Made by a program: the position numbers and the translations under genes. A stretch of DNA of 64,000 nt from Asterochloris sp. CNOR1 (taxonomy: Eukaryota > Chlorophyta > Trebouxiophyceae > Trebouxiales > Trebouxiaceae): the NCBI GenBank assembly GCA_963969365.1, contig OZ017749.1, positions 930,001 to 994,000 of the forward strand, read 5' to 3'. The notes under the pieces are model-generated. The model ran no database searches. It was not told the origin of the DNA and was given only the letters and a program-made list of their open reading frames with translations. Positions 56,601-64,000 of the stretch are shown one piece after another (positions within the stretch are counted from its first letter, which is position 1; each line of letters begins with the position of its first letter).

Positions 56601-59600
56601 CTGCACACCCCAGGGGCTCACCCTCGAAGAGGGTGACGGAGTGGCGCTTGAGCCCGGGGGACAGGGCGCCCATCATGAGGTAAGAAGTCACCTCGGCATC
56701 CACAACCAGAGCGACGGCCTGTCCATCGCCCGCACTGTGAGCGTCGCCCTCTGCATAGTGCAGTTGGGTGGCTTCCCAGCCGAACAGAGCAGTTCATGAA
56801 CGACAGAGGAGCGACAGGCAGATTGTGATGACACACTGGAGTGCTGCAAGCGCTGCAGTGCTGCATGCCTCCAGGATGACCCAAGCAGCAGTTTCTGTGC
56901 TGTAGCTCAGCTTCAGCCATGCCGCATTGTTTTCAGAGAGGGAAGGTATGCCAGAGTCGCTACTGCACCACCGCCAGTGCTGCCGTCAGGCTGCAGAAGT
57001 ACGATTGAATAGCGTTGGGCAGCGCGCAGATCAACAGCAGGAACCGGAAGTCATGTGCTGACCTGACAACCCCATCCCTTGGGGGCCGCCCTGCTGCCGG
57101 GCTGCTTCTGGGCCGTGGCCTACCACCCCTGCAACATCGTCCAGGTCCAGGCTCATCCCCAGGTGGGTGTCTCCGCTTGCCAAGCTGCCGCCAGCTGCGG
57201 ATGCGGGTGATTCACTGTCGCCTGCAGCACAGGAAGTATGTGACACAGATGGTCACCATCTGAGCCACAACACATGGCCGCTAGAGAGCACATAGAGCCA
57301 GCAGGGCGGCTGACCCATCTTGCTCTCAGAGTCACTGGAAGTACAGAACTCACAAAGTCGCTGGATGTGCAGAAGAGCTGCTGCTGAGCATCATGCGAGG
57401 AGCAAGCCCTGCTGCCAGGCACAGCCCTGCACAGCCTGACATCGCAGCAGAATTGAAAGCCAGGCAGGAAGCATGTCTGAGGCCCCCACCTTCATTCCGG
57501 TTGGGCAGGCGCTTGGCAAAGCCCAGGCGGCAGGCCACAGAAATGGCGCGCTGCAGGCGGGGCACGTCCACCTGCAGGCAGCAGGGGATTTGGCTGGTGC
57601 GGGGCTGACTGCTGAGCTGGGAGTCCACTGTACTGCCCCTGCACAGGCTACTGCTCGTGTGATGGCTGGCCTCCGGATGCAGTTGCGCTGCTGTCTGCTT
57701 GGCCCATCGGCCTGCAGAGATGCCCGCAAGCTGCGTGGTGTGGGGCTACACAGCAGAAGCTGTGCTGCAATAGCCAAGGCGGGCCCTCCTGTAGCGTCCC
57801 TGCCAGCTGCACTCTTAGCTCACAAGCAAGCAGTAAGCAGCCTGGGCCTTGAAAGCACTCAGCAGCCTGACCTGCAAGATGGTGGTCAGCCCAGCCTGAG
57901 GGCCTCATACAGGCAGGAAGCAGCCTGCAGGAGCGCGCCCCAGCAGCCCCACCTGCGTGTGATCGTCCAGCTCAAGGCTCCGTCGCAGTGGTCTCAGAAG
58001 CACCCAGCAGGCCCACCTGCAGGATGGTGGCGAGCTCGGCCACACTGGCACGGGCACTGGAAGCCACCAGGACAGCGTACAGCAGCGTCTCCAGGGGGTC
58101 GCCCTTCCCATCCTCGCGCTCGCTGTCCTTGTTGCTCACAAAGCCCTGCAGGGGGAGTGCAGATCTGTCGGTGGCCATGTAGCCTGGCACAGGTGCGGCC
58201 TGTGGAAGCGTGCAGGGGTCCTGTGCCGGAGTTTGTGGTGGGTGTCCTGACGAGGCCCTGCAGCGGCGCGTGGACCTGTCAAGAAGTTCTGGTTGCCGCC
58301 GCATCACTCGCTGATGCATGCCCTGGCCTCAATCTGGCGCTATGCTGTTGTGGACGGCGCGTCATCTGGCCAGCAGTCGGGGCATGCGCTAGCCAGAAGG
58401 GCCGGCTGGCAGGGCAACAGCTGCTGCCCACGCTGCTCGGTGCAGCGTAGTAGCTCCTAGCCCCAACCCCCATTGTGTGGACGCCAGCTCAGCCCCTCTG
58501 CTGTGACAGCACCACACTTTGTAGTAGAGTCCTTTCCCAATCCTCTGCCACCCCGCTTCTCTCGACCCTGGCATTATGGCATCAGTTTGCAGCCCAGAAA
58601 CAGGGCAGGATGTGCTTCTGTCATCACCCACATGGTGTTCACTGAGCAGATGCTCTTTTCATCAAGCAAGTTGCAGGGAATCACATCCAAATATTGGCAG
58701 CCCACCAAGGCAGAACACTGCCCACCCCCGCGCTAGCCAAAAATCTGCCTCCCTGGCCTGTCTTACCTCTAGGGGAGGGATGGACACATGGTCATCTGGC
58801 CGAATGGGCACGTCAAAGTACACCAGGCCCCGCCGGTGCAGCCCCTGCAGCAGGCGGGGGTCACAGTCCCGCACTCGCATGCCCCCTGGGCGGCAGGCGT
58901 CCTGGCAGCATCGCAGCTCCTCAGGGCTCAGCTGCCTGTACTCTGTCTCACCTGCATGGAGGCAGGACAGAAGCAAGGGTGGTAGGGCCCGGTCACAGCT
59001 AGGGGCCATAGCTTAAGCACCAGCAGCCTCAACATGCAGCACTCCATGTGCCAGGCAATGGTCGGTAGGCACGTGACCCAGCAAAGATGATTGTTTTTTC
59101 ATAGTGATGATGCTGGCTTTGTGCTCGTAGCAGCCCTGCTCTGCTGGCGCCTGTTCTGCCTCCCAGCTTGCAGGAGCATGGCAGTCATATGCATTGCCAC
59201 CCTCACAAAGCTGTTGGGATGCGACGCTGCCTCAGCTCAGCTATGTGAACAAGGCTGCGCCTCACCCAGATTGACCACCCCAACTTGCCACCAGGGCTGC
59301 AGCTCGATGCTCAGGGGCTCGACGGGCAGGAACTCCTTTGCGATGCTCTTGTTCACACGCCACAGCAGCTTTTTGGCCTTGCACTTGTTCATGGTGGCGA
59401 TGTACTCATTCCTGCCAATGCCCACAATGTGCACAATGTCTGCAGCCTGCAAGGCAACATGCTGGCGTTGGGGGCAACCCCTCAGGTGGCCAGCATTGCA
59501 GTGCTCTGGCTGAGGCACATCTGGCTTTGCTTGGTGCAAGAAGCTCAGCAGTCAGCAGGGGTGCCTGCATGCACACGCTGACCTGCAGGTGCAGACCAGT

Positions 59601-60443
59601 GCCAGGAAGGAAGCCTCCCTGCACCCCTGGATGCACAAAACTCATACCTTAATCCCTGAGCAAGCCTCACCGCGAAGTTGGGGATCTGATCATACGACTT
59701 TTCCTCACGCATGACCGTGTACAGGAGGTCGCAGTAGTACTTGAAGGGGGTGACCCGCAGTATTCGGCAGACATAGTCAGCCAGGTGATAGGGAAACAGC
59801 TGCAGGCAGCGCATTCAAGAAGTCCCTGAGTGAGCACAGCATGGTAGTAGGCAATTCTGATGTCTGCTCTGCTCTGCATGAGAAGGCAACATCTGTGCTG
59901 TCCGGGACCTAGTCAGCAGCTATGCGGGCTGAGCAGAGCATTGCCTGTGTGCTTAAAACTAGGCCCAGGCCAGAGCTAGCAGTCAGCGGCTGCCCATCAC
60001 TGAGACACACAGCATCCTCTTTGGTGTATACCAGCCAGAATGTCAGCTCTTGTGGGCGGCAGAGGCCATCTTGTGATAGGACGCGAGCAGCTGCCAAAGC
60101 TCAGTCCCAAGCAGCCTGCGGCACATAGCCCACCGCGCACCCTGTAGTTATAGCGGTAGAACCTGAGCAGGTCCTCGTAGTACTCTGCCTCTGCGCAACT
60201 TGTGCTGGCCAGGCTGTCGTTCCAGCTGAAGCCACGCTGGATGCAGTGCTCCTTCACCCTGCACACGGGGGCGTGAGGGTGCGGCACTGAGCACAGCCAT
60301 GGATGCTGCAAGCCCAGTGCAAGGCCCAGGCTTACTTTGCCTTCCATTCTCCCAACGGGAGCAGCTGCCTCACGCGAGGAGGGAGCTCGTCATACACCTT
60401 GCCATTCAAGATGGCCCTTTTTATCCACTCCTCTGTTGCCATT
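53659..60443 (-). CDS. FAM91: FAM91 family protein
   Basis: FAM91A1 in animals bridges TBC1D23 and the WDR11 complex in vesicle capture at the trans-Golgi. Exons on the minus strand: 60443-60336 (ATG, AILNGKVYDELPPRVRQLLP), 60258-60141 (YYEDLLRFYRYNYR), 59799-59671 (LFPYHLADYV, ILRVTPFKYYCDLL, EKSYDQIPNF), about 59452-59290 (VGIGRNEYIATMNKCK, LPVEPLSIELQPWW), about 58950-58770 (GLVYFDVPIRPDDHVSIPPLE), about 58150-58020 (DPLETLLYAVLV, VAELATILQ), about 57590-57485 (LQRAISVACRLGFAKR), about 57225-57080, about 56740-56623 (SYLMMGALSPGLKRHSVTLFEG), about 56310-56150, about 55900-55730, about 55615-55290, about 54960-54780, about 54450-54180 and the last exon ending at 53659. The final exon has LPIHNLLFDGQEIRR, which I believe matches the plant-type C-terminus. 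The N-terminal order matches animal FAM91A1. Internal boundaries are approximate. Confidence 0.88.
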
Positions 60444-60764
60444 GCTCAGCACTGTGGGCAGTGGCAGTCAGGCGCCTACATCAGACATGGGGAACCTGCT
60501 CTAGCATCAGCCAAGGGAGCACCATGGGCCAAGTGCGAACTCCAGCACATGATGCGCGATACGTCCTTTTCCAAGCACCCAAGGCATGCTTCATCCACCT
60601 TGGACAGAGCTAGATGAAGTGCCCACAAGGTGCTACAAACTCATTCTGCGAGGAACAATCGAGTTGCAAAGAGCAGGTTGGACATGGATTGAGAATACTG
60701 CTCGCCAGCCAGCCAGCATGCACCATCAAGGATGGGCTAGAAGATAGAATGAAAAGTTACACCT

Positions 60765-60998
60765 TCATGCGCAGAGTTCGACTTCTGCATGGAAAGCATG
60801 GACACTGGTGTGCTTGAAACTGTTTGCCCAGGCCAAGAGCCTGGCTGTCACCAGGGCTTTTAGAGTCCTGTCCATTGTGTGTGGCACCTTTGCAAAGATG
60901 ACCACAATAAGGCATTGCGGCTTGATCAAGTTGGTGACAGCAGACCACATGCACATCGAGTGCGCCATGGCCTTTTCAAGCTGGACGCCTGAAAGTAC
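60765..60998 (-). other. Orphan ORF fragment, possible exon of an unknown gene
   Basis: After a TTTCAG acceptor near 61000, the minus strand is open for about 75 codons with hydrophobic, low-Gly/Pro sequence (NLIKPQCLIVVIFAK, LKALVTARLLAWAN). It is more AT-rich than its surroundings and unlike the usual chance ORFs here. No family recognised; it could be a remnant of a mobile or duplicated gene. Confidence 0.2.
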
Positions 60999-61189
60999 AT
61001 ACTGGAGTGTCTGCCCCGTAAAGTGCTAATTCGGATGAAACGCCCATTTTGCACATGAGCTGAGCATCTGCAATGTCAGGTTGTACATCAGGTGGGTGGT
61101 TTGCTGGGCAGCAGTAGCTTATGGGTGGCATTGCTGGGCTCCTGCCCTGCTGGAGTGCTGCACCAATGGACGTCATGCATACACGCTGC

Positions 61190-61480
61190 AATGCGGGCTC
61201 TCCACATGAGGGCTGTGTCCTCGCAGTATTGCTCTGCTGGGCTGCCGCACAACCACCCTGCCAAAGATATTGGGCTGGTGACCGATTGGGGTGCAAAGGT
61301 GATGCACCACCTGAGGCTTGCATCCCTGCAAATTTTTGCTCTGCTGAGCAGCTGCACAATTGAGCTACACTTCACGTGCAGGGATGATGCGCCGTATGAG
61401 GGCGATTTCCCTGCAGATGGCTTTGCTGAGCTGCTGCATGACTGGGCTGCAGGGCCGGCACCGCACGCAGGATGGAGTCC
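61190..61480 (+). repeat. Degenerate tandem repeat, three units
   Basis: (C)ATGAGGGC followed by a TCCCTGCA-type word and TTGCTCTGCTG(G/A)GC recurs from about 61203, 61309 and 61392 (spacing 106 and 83 bp). A fourth CTTTGCTGGGCTGC lies near 61491. The pattern resembles the exon echoes elsewhere but no parent exon is recognised. Confidence 0.5.
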
Positions 61481-63083
61481 ACCAGCTCTGCTTTGCTGGG
61501 CTGCGGCTTAACTGCCAGCTGCAGGGCATGCCCAGGGGCGAGTTCCTAGACATTGCTCTGCAGAGCTGAGGTTTGTGCATGCAGACAGTGTATGGCCTGC
61601 ACATCAGTCAGCGAATCAGTGACTACATCCACTCGCTCAGTCCTGCACCACAACCTGACCCCTGATGGCGCAGGGCCTCAGAAGCGGCAGGGCACCATGG
61701 CAGTCTTCCAGGCCACGCTGTGGCTGACGCTGTAGCAGCCTGTGGCCCTGCCAGTGCTGACCCAGCCCCAGCCTAACAGGCGCGCCAGCTGCTGCGAAGC
61801 AGGATGCGGGAGCCGCAGTAAACAGCTGCCCCGCACAGGCCTGAAGAGGTGAGCATGTACACCCACATGATGTCATCAACCAGATGTCCTGACTCGTCCC
61901 ACACATGAACAGTGGCTTGCTAAGATGCCCTCCAGCAGAGCAGCTTGCATCCAGGCCGTCTGACCACCTTCATGAGCTGGTGCAGTCCCTGGTGTCCTCC
62001 AGCCTGGCATTACAATCACGGCCTGGCTGTTCAGGCCGTGCAGAGGAGGCCAGGTGTATGCAGTGCCTGAGTCCATGATATCTCAAGCTGGCAACTCAAC
62101 GACAGCAGATCAACTGATCTGGGATGTGGCTGCAGCTAAGGTGCAACCACAAGGTATAAATGCCTGTGTTGACACATTTGCTTGATAGTGAAATTTCAGC
62201 ACCTGGCCACAATTTGATCACAAAGGCAGATTTCATCAGCATCTCCTGATGACAGGTTCAGAAGTATCCTTGACCCCAAGATTGTAGATTTGCTTTGATG
62301 CCCAGCTAGTGAGCATCCAAGTCACAGCCTGCCGCATCTAGGTACATGGTGCCTACACAGCCCTGAATCTGGCAGCATGTGACCAGGCCTCAAAGCAGTT
62401 GATGCATGACCTCATCTGATAGTGAGCTCGACATGAAATTGGGGACAAGACGCATAAGGCATACAAACCGCGTGAGGTCGTCAAAATAAGATATGTGCTA
62501 GATTGTTTGCCAGCCATTGCGGGGCTTCCTGAGCATCAGTGTCCCGCTAGCCTAGAGCCCGGGCGTCCGTGGGCTCGTGGGCCGCCCCGTCGAATTTTCC
62601 TGGCCCCAGGAGCGAAGTCCTCAACCCACATGCAGGTCTGGCCTGTCTGCCATGCCTTCTTTAATAGGGATTGGAACAGGTTGCAGGCCTGAGAATCTTC
62701 TGCAGAAGCTGCTTTTGCCATTTGTCCCAGGCCTTGACGCTCCCGGCGGTGCTGGCCTTGGCTTCATCTGCTCTTTCAGCTTAAGCTCTTCATCATGTGC
62801 TGTGTCTCATGGCATGCTGGCCCAGTCTGCATGACCCCAGCTGTGCCCTGCACATTCCAGCCTCCTGGCAGAAGCCAGCCTGGTGATTGGTTCACATATC
62901 TTGCAAACAAGCTTTGGGCGCAGTCAGGCCTGCTGCACTGCCAACCAGTGGCAGGGGACCCCAAGTTCTGATCAGATTGCGCCTTTTCCAGTCACGTGCA
63001 GCATCCTGTCGCCATTTGGGGAAGCGTGCTGCAGCTGCTTCAGGAGCACCACCTCGTCAATCAAGGCATCCCAGACCAGAAAC

Positions 63084-64000
63084 ATGTCCTGTGCCCTGCA
63101 GCCGGATGAGCAGACCAGGGTTTCAATAAGACTTTTAATTTCCAACGTCGGGTCTGGTACCATCATAGGCAGGCAAGCCAGCTTTGAGCGGCCTTGTTAT
63201 GACACCAGACACCCTTGGATTGAAGTTTGGCAGAGGGTCTCACCTTTGCAGGTCTGGTGTTCACATCAGCGCTCTGCAACAGCAATCGGGAGCGCGGCTT
63301 CAACTCAGTCGCGGCAATGAGATATTTCCAGGTCAGTCCCTCTGGCGCAGCTGCCCAGCTGGCACCAAGGAATCCCCCTGACCCACCTCTGCCACTGCAG
63401 GCACGCAGGAGAGGGTACTCATGGTCACGGGCAAGCTGCCAGACGCAATTGAGGCCCTGCGCCTGATCTACACGGACCTGATCAAGGAACACTGTGCACC
63501 CCTGGCCCCCACTGGGACAGTGCCGGCCTCCAGGGAGCCTGTCAGCGAGGAGAACCCCTGCCTACAGGTCAGCTATGCTGGTGCCCAATGCGGAGGGGTT
63601 GTGTCAGGCTGGCCCCGATATCTTCGTATGACACAGCATCCACACATGCCTAAACATGTGATTCATGCCTTGTCATGACCCAGCCAGGACAACACAGCGT
63701 CCTGAAGCGGCACACCCTGTGCGCAACTCCCCTGCAGGTGAATCTCATCATGCCCAGCATGGTCTGCGGGCTCATCATCGGCAAGCAGGGGCAGACAATA
63801 AAGACATTACAGGACCTCTCAGCAGCTGACATCAAGTGAGCAAAGCTGGTCCTAGTCAGTACACAGTGTACTGGTATCATTCCCCTGTTCCTGGAAGATG
63901 CTGATCTCTGCTTTCACGCCCCTGTGCGGCGTTTGATGTTGTGGTGTCAGATACTGTGCAGGCCTGCCAAGCTGGCCAAGCATCCTGTGACGTGCTGCAG
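63084..64000 (+). CDS. KH-domain RNA-binding protein (3' partial)
   Basis: RNA-binding protein of the PCBP/NOVA-like multi-KH class. Exons: 63084-63172 (ATG, RVSIRLLISNVGSGTIIGR), 63252-63331 (GVHISALQQQSGARLQLSRG), 63401-63567 (TQERVLMVTGKLPDAIEAL) and 63738-63835 (VNLIMPSMVCGLIIGKQG), continuing past the window. KH1 has the GxxG loop as GRSG and the usual S/T-GA-R-QLSR strand; KH2 begins with GKQG. Reading frame holds at all junctions, including the first intron, which has a GC donor (AG|GCAAGC). The ATG at 63084 is in frame and gives a short N-terminus; a 5' non-coding exon upstream is possible. Target RNAs cannot be inferred. Confidence 0.88.

Larger units (their letters stand above)
60444..63083. 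other. 2.6-kb stretch without a recognised gene
   Basis: The longest unassigned stretch in the window, between the FAM91 start and the KH gene start. It contains an orphan ORF fragment (60765-60968, minus), a small degenerate tandem repeat (about 61190-61480) and TATAAAT near 62156. It may hold the 5' UTR and upstream introns of the KH gene or an unrecognised gene. Confidence 0.4.

Overview
This window looks like nuclear DNA of a green alga, most likely a trebouxiophyte. Every gene is broken by many short spliceosomal introns (donor AG|GTGAG or AG|GCAAG, acceptor almost always TGCAG). The proteins are eukaryotic, and one is a fatty-acid elongase close to the C18 delta-6 PUFA elongases described from arachidonate-rich trebouxiophytes of the Parietochloris/Lobosphaera type. 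I see no bacterial operon, no organelle gene and no intact transposon.

Layout. 1-5933 (+): TSR1, 40S ribosome maturation factor, 5' end outside the window. 6763-16027 (+): NVL/CDC48C, nucleolar AAA ATPase. 16592-23682 (-): protein with a little-elongation-complex subunit 2-like C-terminus. 23823-25384 (+): ELO-family PUFA elongase. 25496-32359 (-): class I alpha-1,2-mannosidase (GH47). 32777-37309 (+): splicing factor SF3B4. 37521-40604 (-): SF-assemblin. 40607-41726 (+): plastid-type PAP/fibrillin-like protein. 41916-42972 (-): selenoprotein H with an in-frame UGA and a SECIS candidate at 41812-41877. 43036-43332 (+): small membrane protein. 43764-50757 (+): APC8/CDC23. 51004-53602 (+): SMN-like protein. 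53659-60443 (-): FAM91. 60444-63083: no recognised gene. 63084-64000 (+): KH-domain RNA-binding protein, 3' end outside. Most neighbours alternate in strand, giving very short tail-to-tail spacers (56-565 bp) and short head-to-head spacers that may be shared promoters. The genes do not form one pathway; ribosome assembly, splicing/snRNP assembly, cell cycle, Golgi traffic and glycosylation are mixed.

The most striking feature is in the introns. In at least six genes the intron next to an exon carries one or more decayed tandem copies of that exon's edge together with its splice site, at pitches of about 22 to 260 bp. Many copies have stop codons or lack the second splice site, so they read as pseudo-exons ('exon echoes'). 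This suggests that recurrent small tandem duplications across exon-intron junctions built much of the intron length. Two other notable points are the selenocysteine gene, which a plain ORF search splits at its UGA, and at least seven GC-AG introns, supported by reading-frame continuity.
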